Shown: positions 45,201 to 53,589, counted from the stretch's first letter. The stretch is DNA of 64,000 bases from Micromonospora alfalfae (GCF_022230925.1 NZ_JAKKFH010000011.1:292437-356436), one strand, 5' to 3'. Numbers and translations are program-made. The notes: generated by a model not told the origin, from the letters alone.

Positions 45201-45649
45201 AAGCGTGTTCGCAGCGCCTCGTGTCGGGTGGCCAGCTCGCGCAGCGCCCACCGGACCCGGGCCGGGTCGAGGGGCCCGTCCGCCTCCACCGTGAACATCA
45301 GGTGGTACGGCGCGTCCTGGTCCAGCAGGTGCGCGGCCAGCATGGACCGCTGACCCGGCAGCAGCTCCCGCTCTGCCGGCCGCCGCGCGACGACGGGTGG
45401 CGCGGTGTCGACGAAGTCCACGGCGCCGGCGAGGGCCTGGGCCAGTGGCAGCGCCGACAGCAGGCGGGCGCTGTCCACGTCCGCCCGCAGCTCGCGTTGG
45501 CCCAGCGCGACGAGGGCGATGGCCTGGAGCGAGGTGCCGCCCAGGGCGACGAACGACTCGGTGGCGGCCACCGCGCTCACCTGTTCGGGGGTGCCGCCGA
45601 GCACCCGTGCGGCGAGCGGCGCCCAGGCGGCGAGGTCGGGGGCGAGCAT
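42257..45649 (-). CDS. NRPS T-C-A-T protein, predicted valine-like substrate (1130 aa)
   Basis: An N-terminal carrier domain (Ser40 in FVALGGTSLQA) is followed by a condensation domain with HHTVSDG (221-227) and an A domain (SFTSGSTGVPKG, LAFDASTLE, GYGPTENTTF, YRTGDLVRWG, KIAGHRVEPVDVE, NGKVDLRAL). The C-terminal carrier has Ser1082 in DVGGESLRL. Hand-read specificity code DALWFGGTFK lies close to the valine code DAFWIGGTFK, so a branched aliphatic residue is likely. Starting a protein with a carrier is unusual; it probably receives the chain from the preceding discrete carrier or was cut from a larger protein. The ATG at 45649 overlaps the preceding stop (ATGA); longer versions of the frame are shadows. 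Confidence 0.92.
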   Translation of the reverse strand: MLAPDLAAWAPLAARVLGGTPEQVSAVAATESFVALGGTSLQAIALVALGQRELRADVDSARLLSALPLAQALAGAVDFVDTAPPVVARRPAERELLPGQRSMLAAHLLDQDAPYHLMFTVEADGPLDPARVRWALRELATRHEALRTRFVRDPRQARIVLPAPYEPRLLHQTLPDDDAVRAVHDLYGPAAARLLRPFAQPPVVFVLTRTGRRDLLTMLVHHTVSDGWSVGLFAREFAEFYAGDGPAEAAPSPDWVGTRLAAQESSGALESALTRVTARLDGAPWTVTLPTDLPPVAEADGRGARLRFHLDETAAEATTGLARECGVTVTSVALAAWALTVSRRAGLDDLVLGVPAAGRFEAGMDRLVGLCTRVVPVRCAATDDSTVREFVRGIADALAAAVADADVPFETVVSALGAGTDPGRNPLAQLGFAAHHELVPDELVVGDRTWRVHESHCGGAVFDALLYLQSWSDRPRFALEYATALLTAADAGELVESFQATVRELTADPDARVRDVTTLSAGQRARLRELGSGGTYDTADDVWHRFAAYAESAGERFALVDAHTGLTLTYRDLHDAAVEQSRLLHGHGVRAGDAVLLEVPRSAAEAVAVLGVLRLGAHYVAVDQHATAEWRTHLAATVAARARLGVGESWPGVVDCPLVDPRTPVGADPVEAAPTDPARTAYVSFTSGSTGVPKGVVVPHRAVLRLADDPGMFAERPGMRILRLSPLAFDASTLELLVPLATGDTVVVFPPEDPTPRGLADVLSTAGVTHAWLTSGVFHLVADHRPDAFAGLRQLFTGGGVVSPPHVRQVLRACRGLRLTNGYGPTENTTFTTTYSVEHADATPDPLPIGAPVHGTDLSVVDASGRLVPPGAVGELLAGGTGLADGYLGDPTRTEASFVRHDGERRYRTGDLVRWGTDGQLRFLGRNDRQVKIAGHRVEPVDVERRLRAQPGVRDAVVFPTGDPASGVRLCAALKPDPDGVDVAAVRRAVEPDLAPYARPQQWVTVAEFPLDRNGKVDLRALGALAQPAAPPETSAAPARVPAQRSASLAEFEELVTGAWVEALGTDDFDVDEAFFDVGGESLRLAIVRRLLQERLAGRTIPLTDLYRFPTVQTLARHLHAQTERAGAPS

Positions 45650-45915
45650 CAGGCGGTCTCCGCCGGGGTCCGCTCCAGCGGCACCTCGCTCGCGACCTTG
45701 CGCAGGTCGGCGAAGCGGGGGTTCTCCAGCACGTGGCCGAACATCACCGCGAGGTTGAGTTCCTGGCGGATCAGGGTGCTCAGCCGCAGCGCGCTGAGCG
45801 AATGGCCGCCGAGGTCGAAGAAGTCGTCGTCGTCGTCGACGGTGTCGACGCCGAGCACCTCCATCCACAGCTCCTCGAACTCGGCCACCCAGGTCCGGTC
45901 GTGTACGTCGCGCAT
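45649..45915 (-). CDS. Free-standing carrier protein (88 aa)
   Basis: Discrete phosphopantetheine carrier with the attachment site FFDLGGHSLSALRL (Ser39) and an acidic stretch (DTVDDDDDFF) before it. GGHSL is the usual signature of peptidyl carrier proteins. It lies directly after the KS-AT protein, which has no carrier of its own, so it most likely serves that module; alternatively it is loaded by the discrete serine A domain. ATGA overlaps on both sides. The ATG at 45915 was chosen for the overlap. Confidence 0.92.
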   Translation of the reverse strand: MRDVHDRTWVAEFEELWMEVLGVDTVDDDDDFFDLGGHSLSALRLSTLIRQELNLAVMFGHVLENPRFADLRKVASEVPLERTPAETA

Positions 45916-48170
45916 CAGTGTCGCCTCTCTGTGGTCGGGTCGGCTCCGGGTGCGTCCAGGTAGTGCCGGGTGGCCGCGAAGGGGTAGGTGGGGGCGGGCA
46001 GCCGGCGGCGGCCGGTGTCGTGCACGGGATCCCAGGCGTCGGTGAGACCCAGCTGCCACAGCGCGCCGACGGTCGCCAGCAGGCGGGCGTGCCGGTTGGC
46101 GGGAAGTGCCGGCTGGTCGGCGTCCAGGTGCGGGGTGACGGTGGTGCCGACCTCGATCCAGAGCACCGGGTCGGGCGCGTCGGGGGGCGGCGTCGACGTC
46201 GGGGGACGAAGGGCGGCGGCCCGCCAGAAGGCGCTGTCGTCGGGGCGCCCGTCGATGAGCAGGGGCAGAGCGGCGGGGTGCAGGCGTACCCCGGGGTCGT
46301 CGGTGTGGCGCAGCAGCGCCAGCGCGTCCGCGAGCGACATCACCCCGGCCACGACGGCGGCGGCCAGCGCGCCGACGCCGTCGCCGGCCAGGGCGCGCGG
46401 GGTGACGCCCCGGCTGCGCAGCGACCGGGTCAGGCCGACGCAGGCCAGCAGCCGGTCGCCGCGTTCCCGGACCGAATCGTCCAGGTCGTGGCCACGCAGC
46501 AGCGCGACGCCCTCGTCGACGGTCCGCCGGTACACCGGGTCGGCGTCGTAGTTGGGTCGGTTGCCGGTCACCGCACCGGCCCCGGTGAGGTGCAGCGCCA
46601 CCCCGCGCGCCCGAGCCGTCGCGTCGACCTTTCGCAGCCGGGCGACCCCGTCGGTCACGCCGGTCAGGACGGCGGCCCGCCAGGGCAGCTCGGCGCGGCC
46701 GGTCCGCAGTGTGTACGCGAGGTCGGCCAGGTCCCCGGGGGCGGTTCCCGCCGCGAACGCGGTCACCCGGTCCAGGCTCTCCTGCGCCACCGCGGCGGTC
46801 TTCGCGGAGACCAGGACGAGCTGCGGGACGTGCCGGCGAGGTCGGGCCGCGATTGGCGGGGCCTCCTCCAGCACTACGTGGGCGTTGGTGCCGCCGATGC
46901 CGAAGGCGCTCACCCCGGCGCGGCGTACGCCGTCGACAGGCGCCCAGGGTCGGGCGGTCGTCGGCAGCTCGAACACCGAGCCGTCCAGTTGGATCGCCGG
47001 GTTGGGCGTACGGAGGTGGGCGATCGGAGGAATCGTCCGGTGCGTCAGGGCCAGGACCGTCTTGATCATGCCGACCACCCCGGCGGCGGTGTCCAGGTGT
47101 CCGACGACCGACTTGACGGCGCCCAGCGCGCAGGGCGCCCGGTCGGGCCGGGCGGAGTCGAACACCTGCCGCAGCGCCGCCACCTCGATCGGATCGCCGA
47201 GCGCGGTGCCGGTGCCGTGCGTCTCGACCAGGCCCACGGTGTCCGGGTCGACGTCGGCCACCTCCAACGCCGCCGCGATGACGGCGGCCTGACCGGTCGG
47301 ACCGGGCGCGGTGAAGCCGGCCTTGCGGGCGCCGTCGTTGTTGACCGCGGAGCCACGGATCACCGCGTGCACCGTGTCGCCGTCACGCAGCGCGTCGGTG
47401 AGGCGCTTGAGCACCACCACGCCCGCTCCGTCGCCCGGTACCGTCCCGTCGGCGGCGGCGTCGAAGGCGCGGCAGCGACCGTCGGCGGAGAAGATGCCGC
47501 CGGGCTCGTGCAGGTGTCCGCGCCGGGTCGGCGGGGCGACGGTGGCCGCGCCGGCCAGCGCCACGTCGGCGTCGTAGGTGAGCAGCGCCTGCGTCGCCTG
47601 GTGCACCGCGACGAGCGACGTCGAGCAGGCGGTCTGCACTGTCAGCGCCGGCCCCTGAAGGTTCAGCTTGTAGGCGATCCGGGTGGCGGCGAAGTCCTTG
47701 TCGCTGCCGATGATCACGCCCAGGCCACCGGCCGCCTCGACCGCGCGCTCGTTGGGCCACACGTTGTCCAGCAGGTAGACGTTGAGTCCGGTGCCGACGT
47801 ACACCCCGACCCGGTTGCCGTCGGCGGCGACCGGCGGGTGGCCGGCGTGCTCCAGGGCCGCCCAGGCGCACTCCAGCAGAATCCGCTGCTGGGGGTCCAT
47901 CAGGGCGCTGTCCGACGGTGAGTAGCTGAACAGCCGGTGGTCGAAGCGGTCCGCGTCGGTGAGCACCGCGCGGGCCGGCACGAAGCCCGACCGTTCCACC
48001 AGATCCTTGGGTACGCCCCAACCGACGAGCTGCTCGGGCGTGAAGACGCTGACGGCGTCGACGCCGTCGTGGACGTGTCGCCAGAACCGGTCCAGGTCGC
48101 GTTCGGCGCCGGGGACCCGGATGGCCATGCCGACCACCGCCACCGCGGCGTTGTCGTCCAGCTCAGCCAC
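45915..48170 (-). CDS. PKS ketosynthase with degenerate acyltransferase (751 aa)
   Basis: Residues ~1-440 are an intact KS with Cys182 in TACSTS, His318 in ETHGTGTALGD and His358 in VVGHLDTAAG. The rest keeps the outline of an AT but has lost its chemistry. The GQGxQ loop reads GAGAV, the nucleophile motif GHSxGE reads GDGVGA (596-601), and the segment that normally carries the HAFH/YASH substrate motif is deleted. Only the flanking helices (AAAVVAGVMSLADALALL) and the post-AT linker (LPAPTYPFAATRHYLD) remain. The KS must be supplied by an AT in trans. It overlaps the upstream NRPS gene by 8 bases. Confidence 0.92.
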   Translation of the reverse strand: MAELDDNAAVAVVGMAIRVPGAERDLDRFWRHVHDGVDAVSVFTPEQLVGWGVPKDLVERSGFVPARAVLTDADRFDHRLFSYSPSDSALMDPQQRILLECAWAALEHAGHPPVAADGNRVGVYVGTGLNVYLLDNVWPNERAVEAAGGLGVIIGSDKDFAATRIAYKLNLQGPALTVQTACSTSLVAVHQATQALLTYDADVALAGAATVAPPTRRGHLHEPGGIFSADGRCRAFDAAADGTVPGDGAGVVVLKRLTDALRDGDTVHAVIRGSAVNNDGARKAGFTAPGPTGQAAVIAAALEVADVDPDTVGLVETHGTGTALGDPIEVAALRQVFDSARPDRAPCALGAVKSVVGHLDTAAGVVGMIKTVLALTHRTIPPIAHLRTPNPAIQLDGSVFELPTTARPWAPVDGVRRAGVSAFGIGGTNAHVVLEEAPPIAARPRRHVPQLVLVSAKTAAVAQESLDRVTAFAAGTAPGDLADLAYTLRTGRAELPWRAAVLTGVTDGVARLRKVDATARARGVALHLTGAGAVTGNRPNYDADPVYRRTVDEGVALLRGHDLDDSVRERGDRLLACVGLTRSLRSRGVTPRALAGDGVGALAAAVVAGVMSLADALALLRHTDDPGVRLHPAALPLLIDGRPDDSAFWRAAALRPPTSTPPPDAPDPVLWIEVGTTVTPHLDADQPALPANRHARLLATVGALWQLGLTDAWDPVHDTGRRRLPAPTYPFAATRHYLDAPGADPTTERRH

Positions 48171-51100
48171 GGCCGGCTCCCACGCTGCGCCGCCGGTCGG
48201 CCAGCAGGGCGCGGCCCTGGCGGCGCTGCGCCGCGTTGGGGTCCGCGACGACGGGCGCGGTGTGCTGGAGCGCCGCCGCGCAGCCGGCGATCGTGCCGCA
48301 GCGGAAGAGGTCGGTCACCGAGACGTCCAGACCCTCCTCGGACATCCGCTGCTGGAGCGCGATCAGCGCGAAACTGTGGCCGCCCAGGTCGAAGAAGTTG
48401 TCGTACAGCCCGACGTCGGGCCGCCGCAGCACCTCGACCCAGCAGGCCCGGATCCGTTCCTCCAACCCGGTGCCGACCACTGCGGCCGGTGGCCGCGACC
48501 GCGCGTTGGCCGTCCGTGCCGCGCGGCTGTCGGCCAGCAGGCGGGGAAGGTCCACCTTGCCGTGCGCGGTGAGCGGGATGGTCGCCACGGTCAGGATCCG
48601 CGACGGCACCATGTACGCCGGCAGTGTCTCGCGCAGGCGCGCCCGCAGGTCGTGCTCGGCGTCCGGGCCGATCCCGTGGACCACGAACGCGACGAGTTCG
48701 TCGTCCTCGGCGGCCACGGCGCACGACCGCACCGCGGGGTGGGTGAGCAGGGCGCCCTCCACCTCGGCCAGCTCGACGCGGTAGCCGCGCAACTGCACCT
48801 GCGTGTCGTTGCGGCCGAGATACACCATGCTCCCGTCGAGACCCCACTTCACCACGTCGCCGGTGCGGTACATGACCCCGCCCCCGTACGGGTCGGGCGG
48901 GAACCGCGCCTCGGTCAGCTCCGGGTTGTCCAGGTAGCCGTGCGCAACGAGCGCGCCGCCGCAAAACAGCTCGCCGGGCACGTTGAGGCCGGTCGGCCGC
49001 AGGTCCTCGTCGAGGACGTAGCAGCGCGCCGACGGCAACGGCACACCGATGGCGCCCTCGGGGACCCGGGGCACGTCGGCGGCCGACGCCTGGAAGATCG
49101 TGACGTGGATGGTGCCCTCGGTGATGCCGTACATGTTGACGAACACCGTTTGCAGACCCGGCGCGTCCGCGATCAGCGACGCCAGCCGCGACCAGCTCAG
49201 CGCCTCACCGCCGAGGACGACGTAGCGGATGCGGGAGGTCTCGTCGGGGTCGAGGGCCCGCAGGTACGGCGGCAGCAACCGGTAGAGCGCGCCCGGGGTC
49301 TGGAACAGCACGGTGACGGCCTCGCGACGCACCAGCCGGGCCAGCCGTTCCCGGTCCACCAGGTCGACCCGGTCGGCGATGACCAGCCGGGCGCCGGTGG
49401 TCAGCGCGCCCCACATCTCCCACACCGACGCGTCGAACGAGAACGAGCTGGCCGCCAGCCACACGTCGGCGGCCGTGACGTCCAGGCCCGCCGGGGTCGG
49501 GCTGTTCAGCGCGTCCAGGCCGCCGTGCCCGACCAGGACCCCCTTCGGTACGCCGGTCGAGCCGGAGGTGTAGATGACGTACGCCGGGTCGTCCGGCCCG
49601 GGAAAGGTCTCCTCGAGCACGGAGATTCCGTCGAGGGTGTCCGCGTCGGCCAGAGGGGTCCCGCTGTCGCGGGTGAGCGCCGCGGCCGCCTCTGCGGTCT
49701 CCGGGTCCACCACGAGCACCGCCATCCCGGCGTTCGCGGCGATCAGTTCGAGGCGCTGGCGCGGGTACTCCGGGTCCAGCGGCACGTAGACGCCGCCGAG
49801 CTTCCACACGCCCAGGATCGCCGCGACGACCGCCGGTGAACGGCCGAGCAGCAGCCCCACCCGGACACCGGGGCGGACACCGCGGTCGGCCAGGCCCGCC
49901 GCGATCCGCCCGGCCCACCGGTCCAGCTCGGCGTAGGTGATCTCGACGTCCCGGTGGCGTACGGCCACCGCGTCCGGGGTCGCCGCCGCGTGGTCGGCGA
50001 AGCGACGCAGCACCGACGGGTGCGTGACCGGCGCCGACGCGAGCGGCGGGTTCACCCCCTCGGTGAGCTGCGCCCGCTCAGCCTCGTCCACCATGGACGG
50101 CTCCCGCTGCTCCTCGTCGACGATCGACCGCAGGAACGTCAGGTAGTGCGTGAGCAGCGTGCCGACGGTCTCCGCCGTGAACAGCTCGGTGCTGTACTCG
50201 GCGCGCAGGAACGGCACGTCGGTGGAGACGTCGAGGGTCAGGCCCAGGTCGAACTTGGTGACGTCGATCTCGACGTCGACCTCGGTCAGCCGTACCCCGG
50301 CGAACTCGGGGAACGCGAACGGGAAGTTCTGCACCGTCAGCGAGGTCTGGAACAGTGGCGCGTGGCTGAGCTGTCGCTCCCCCACGGTGGCCCGCACGAT
50401 CTGCTCGAACGGCACGTCCTGGTTGGCGAAGGCCGCCATGCTGGTCCGTCGTGCCCGGTCCACCAGCTCGGTGAAGCTCGGCCGGCCGGACACGTCGAGC
50501 CGGATCGGCAGCGTGTTGACCAGACAGCCGACCAGGCGCTCCTCGGCGTCGTCCATCCGGTTCGCCACCGGAACGCCGACGACCACCTCGTCCTGGCGCG
50601 CGTACCGGGACAGCACCGAGGCGTACGCGGCGAGCGTCACCGCGAACAGCGTCACGCCCCGCGCCCGCCCCCACTCCCCCAGCCTCCGCACCAGTTCCGG
50701 CTCGACCGGGCGGCGCAGCACCGCGCCGGTCGTGCCGAGCACGCTCGGGCGGGGGAAGTCGGTGGGCAGCGCCAGTTGTGGCACGTCGACCAGCGCCGCA
50801 CGCCAGAAGTCGAGGCCCGAGCTGTCCCGCCGCCACGTCTCGTGCTGCCGCTCGGCGTACGCCAGGTAGGACTCGGCCGGCTCGTCGTAGGCGGCCACCG
50901 ACCCGTCGACAGTGGCGTCGTACTCAGCGGCCAGGTCGCGCAGGAGCAGACCCACCGACCACCCGTCGCAGGCGATGTGGTGCACGAGCACCGCGAGGCC
51001 GTGCTCGTCCGGGCCCCAGGAGCGCAGGAAGGCCCGTACCACCGGGCCGTCGGCGAGGTCGAAGGGCTGCCGGGCCTGCTCGGCGACGAGCGTCCGCAGG

Positions 51101-51390
51101 TGGGCCTCCTGGGTGGCGCGATCGACCCACCCGTCGGCGGTGATGTCGACGTCCACAGCGGGCGTCGACGACACCCGCTGGGTGAGGACACCGTCGACGA
51201 CCGCGAACGTGGTGCGCAGCGCGTCGTGCCGGGCGACCACCCGGGTCAGGGCCGTGCAGAGGGCCTCGGGTCGCAGCGCACCGCGCAGGTGCACCGCGAA
51301 GGCCACCACGTACGCCGGGTTTCCGGGCTGGAGCTGATCGAGGAAATAGAGGCGTTCCTGGGCGAACGAAGCACGACCGGTACGAACCAT
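48163..51390 (-). CDS. NRPS module C-A-T (1075 aa), specificity unclear
   Basis: First module of the operon. Condensation domain starting FAQERLYFLDQLQPGNPAY with HHIACDG; adenylation domain with VIYTSGSTGVPKG, FDASVWEMW, MYGITEGTIHV, YRTGDVVKWG, VQLRGYRVELAEVE and HGKVDLPRL; carrier with Ser in FFDLGGHSFAL and a ~70-residue tail. The hand-read code is DAWFVGMIHK, which matches no standard code; its end resembles that of threonine, its start that of leucine. A condensation domain at the head of the line suggests that the chain begins with an acyl group or with material loaded elsewhere. The ATG at 51390 has no strong ribosome-binding site, so the start is uncertain. Confidence 0.9.
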   Translation of the reverse strand: MVRTGRASFAQERLYFLDQLQPGNPAYVVAFAVHLRGALRPEALCTALTRVVARHDALRTTFAVVDGVLTQRVSSTPAVDVDITADGWVDRATQEAHLRTLVAEQARQPFDLADGPVVRAFLRSWGPDEHGLAVLVHHIACDGWSVGLLLRDLAAEYDATVDGSVAAYDEPAESYLAYAERQHETWRRDSSGLDFWRAALVDVPQLALPTDFPRPSVLGTTGAVLRRPVEPELVRRLGEWGRARGVTLFAVTLAAYASVLSRYARQDEVVVGVPVANRMDDAEERLVGCLVNTLPIRLDVSGRPSFTELVDRARRTSMAAFANQDVPFEQIVRATVGERQLSHAPLFQTSLTVQNFPFAFPEFAGVRLTEVDVEIDVTKFDLGLTLDVSTDVPFLRAEYSTELFTAETVGTLLTHYLTFLRSIVDEEQREPSMVDEAERAQLTEGVNPPLASAPVTHPSVLRRFADHAAATPDAVAVRHRDVEITYAELDRWAGRIAAGLADRGVRPGVRVGLLLGRSPAVVAAILGVWKLGGVYVPLDPEYPRQRLELIAANAGMAVLVVDPETAEAAAALTRDSGTPLADADTLDGISVLEETFPGPDDPAYVIYTSGSTGVPKGVLVGHGGLDALNSPTPAGLDVTAADVWLAASSFSFDASVWEMWGALTTGARLVIADRVDLVDRERLARLVRREAVTVLFQTPGALYRLLPPYLRALDPDETSRIRYVVLGGEALSWSRLASLIADAPGLQTVFVNMYGITEGTIHVTIFQASAADVPRVPEGAIGVPLPSARCYVLDEDLRPTGLNVPGELFCGGALVAHGYLDNPELTEARFPPDPYGGGVMYRTGDVVKWGLDGSMVYLGRNDTQVQLRGYRVELAEVEGALLTHPAVRSCAVAAEDDELVAFVVHGIGPDAEHDLRARLRETLPAYMVPSRILTVATIPLTAHGKVDLPRLLADSRAARTANARSRPPAAVVGTGLEERIRACWVEVLRRPDVGLYDNFFDLGGHSFALIALQQRMSEEGLDVSVTDLFRCGTIAGCAAALQHTAPVVADPNAAQRRQGRALLADRRRSVGAGRG

Positions 51391-51554
51391 GCACCGATCG
51401 TGCGCCCCGGTACGTCCCGCGCGGCAGAGCACGTTCTCCTGCCCCACCAGGAAAAGCTCCCGGTCGCGTCGGCGACACGTCGACGCGGGTCCCCGGCATG
51501 GCGCGGCCCCGGCCCCACGCGGGTTGCCGTCGGACCGGGGCGGTGCTCGACCGG

Positions 51555-52403
51555 TCAGTACTCGCCGCGCCCGAAGGCCGCCAGCTCGGCGGAGTGCACG
51601 GGATTGCTGACGTACGTGGCGCCGATCGGGGCCGTCACCCGGCACCAGGCGTCGAGCCGGCCCACGTCGATGCCGGCGGCGCTCGCCAGTTCGTCGCGGC
51701 GGCGCACCATCTCCGCGCGGTCCAGACCCTCCAGCACGTAGTCCACGGCGTCGAAGCAGGGGTCACCGGCGCACGCCATCGGGTCGATCGCCACCAGGCC
51801 CCTGCCTCCGCCGTTGAGCACGTTGCCGAGGTGCAGGTCCCCGTGCAGCAGCACGGTGTCGGTGGGCACCGCGAACAGGTCGTCGCGCAGCAGCTTGGAC
51901 CCGCTCAGGTCGGCGCCCCGGCGCGTCGCCGAGTTGAACAGCACGTCGATCCAGTCCGCCAGTTGACGGGGAGCGGCAGCCGGGTCGCCCGCGCCGTGCA
52001 GATCGGTGAGGAAGGCGGCGTACTCCTGCGGTGAGGGCGGCTGCGGCATCTTCTCCACGAGGGTGCCGGGGTGGATCGCTTCGAGCAGGACGGCGCCCTT
52101 GGCCGACTCCCGCACCGCCGGCACCCGTCCGCTGGAGGCGAACTGGCGCAGCATGTCCACCTCCTCCCGCACGGCGTAGCTGTCCGGGGACAGCTTGAGC
52201 ACCGCGTCGCCGAGCGGGCCCACGCACCGGAACACGACTGAGGAGTTGCCGGACTTGAGCCGGTCACCGAGAGTTAACTCCCACTGCTCGACGAGGTCGT
52301 CGAGCCGCTGGCGCAGCGTGCCCACCCAGCGGTGCGCGGCCCGGCCGAACCGTGGCTCCAGTCGGTTGGCGATCGCGTCCAGGTCCAGGCTCATCCCGCT
52401 CAC
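51555..52403 (-). CDS. APH(6)/hydroxyurea-type small-molecule kinase (282 aa)
   Basis: Aminoglycoside-phosphotransferase-like kinase of the APH_6_hur group. Nucleotide-binding N-lobe (LGDRLKSGNSSVVF, AVLKLSPDS), catalytic loop LLHGDLHLGNVL and metal-binding AIDPMACAGDPCFD. Members phosphorylate hydroxyl groups of antibiotics such as streptomycin. In the same operon as an NRPS-PKS line it may inactivate or mask the product inside the cell, or tailor it; both are inference. The GTG at 52403 overlaps the regulator stop (GTGA); an ATG at 52394 is also possible. Confidence 0.82.
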   Translation of the reverse strand: MSGMSLDLDAIANRLEPRFGRAAHRWVGTLRQRLDDLVEQWELTLGDRLKSGNSSVVFRCVGPLGDAVLKLSPDSYAVREEVDMLRQFASSGRVPAVRESAKGAVLLEAIHPGTLVEKMPQPPSPQEYAAFLTDLHGAGDPAAAPRQLADWIDVLFNSATRRGADLSGSKLLRDDLFAVPTDTVLLHGDLHLGNVLNGGGRGLVAIDPMACAGDPCFDAVDYVLEGLDRAEMVRRRDELASAAGIDVGRLDAWCRVTAPIGATYVSNPVHSAELAAFGRGEY

Positions 52404-53239
52404 CCCCGCGCCGACCGCGCGCCGGCGTACGCGGCCGCGCCCGGCGCCGCGACACCACGCCTGCCGGTCAGCAGAACGCTGCCACCAGGCACCACTGGTG
52501 AATGGGAGCCGGGCGGGCCGGGGCGCCCCAACCGCGCCCGGCGGGCGACCTCGATCGCCTCGTACCGGTCAGAAACGTTCAATTTGCTGAAGATGATGGA
52601 AATATGATTGCTGACCGTTTTCGGGGACAGATTCAGCTTCGCGGCGATCGCCACGTTGCGCATACCCGAGGCAATCAATTCCAGCACCTCCCGCTCGCGG
52701 ACTGTCAGCTCCGGGAAGAGCTGCTGATTGCGGGGCTCCAGGCTCAGTTGCCCGATGAGCTTGTCGGCCACCCGGGGGCCGAGGATGACCTCACCCGTCG
52801 CGAGGCCCCGGATCGCCCGGACGATGCCGTCGCCCGGGCAGCTCTTGAGCACGTAGCCCCGGGCGCCCGCCCACATGGCCGCGAGGATCGCGTGTTCGTC
52901 CTCGACCGCGGTGAAGACCAGCACCGCTGTCGAGGGCGACACCCGGTTGATCTCCTGGATCGTCACCCCCGCCTGGAACCCCGGCAGCTCGACATCGAGA
53001 ACGAGCACGTCGGGACGTGTGGCGGTGGCCAGCGCCAACGCCTCCCGCGCGGACGCCGCCTCACCTGTCACGGCGACCTCAGCCGACGGCGACAGCAGGG
53101 CGTGCAGGCCCCTGCGCACCACCGGCTGAGCGTCGGCCAGGACCACCGTCACCGCGTCGGGTTGTGACTCCGCCGTGACTTCCTCCGGACACCGCCTCAT
53201 GTTCCGAGTCAGTTCCGAGACCGAGCCAACGCTGACCAT
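52400..53239 (-). CDS. LuxR-type response regulator of the NRPS-PKS operon (279 aa)
   Basis: Receiver domain with ADAQ acidic site (one of the usual two Asp replaced by Ala), phospho-acceptor Asp in VLVLDVELPG, FTAVED and Lys in YVLKSCP, then a LuxR helix-turn-helix (LTVREREVLELIASGMRNV ... SPKTVSNHISIIFSKLNVSD). The tail of ~50 residues is Gly/Ala/Pro-rich. No histidine kinase is adjacent, so it may be an orphan regulator. First gene of the operon, hence the probable pathway regulator. The ATG at 53239 follows AGGTGG; an ATG at 53200 is an alternative. Confidence 0.88.
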   Translation of the reverse strand: MVSVGSVSELTRNMRRCPEEVTAESQPDAVTVVLADAQPVVRRGLHALLSPSAEVAVTGEAASAREALALATATRPDVLVLDVELPGFQAGVTIQEINRVSPSTAVLVFTAVEDEHAILAAMWAGARGYVLKSCPGDGIVRAIRGLATGEVILGPRVADKLIGQLSLEPRNQQLFPELTVREREVLELIASGMRNVAIAAKLNLSPKTVSNHISIIFSKLNVSDRYEAIEVARRARLGRPGPPGSHSPVVPGGSVLLTGRRGVAAPGAAAYAGARSARG

Positions 53240-53589
53240 CTATCCACCTCACCCCGTCCGAACGGCCCGCGGTGTCTTAGTCGCGCGGGGAAACGCCGCG
53301 GTAGCGCCGACCCCGCGTCGTGATGAACATCTACTCACGGCCAACAGAACAACACAAGAAGTGATCCCGGGAACGGGCTCGGTCAGCCTTTTGACGCATC
53401 GAAAAACCGAACCAGACTTTCCGTCTTGGCCCTGACGAAGCCGTCCACAGCGGACCTCTCACGGGCGGTCGACGTGCCGCCGACCCCGGGAGTCCACGGG
53501 AGAAATTCCCGGCCGATCCGGGACGTCGTCCCGTCCGCGCTACACCTGTCGCCCTGTCCGCCGGACACCGCCGTCGCCAGGATTGACCC
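53240..53589. promoter_or_regulatory. Divergent promoter region of NRPS-PKS operon and MFS gene
   Basis: 350 bases between divergent starts, with no coding frame of the regional type. It includes a locally AT-richer block (about 53330-53360) and should carry the promoters of both the regulator-led operon and the exporter. No specific operator could be assigned. Confidence 0.5.

Noticed and set aside
39948..47921. Several plus-strand frames of 500-900 codons opposite the NRPS-PKS genes
   Set aside because: All lie antisense to domains with intact catalytic motifs and have no recognisable protein features.
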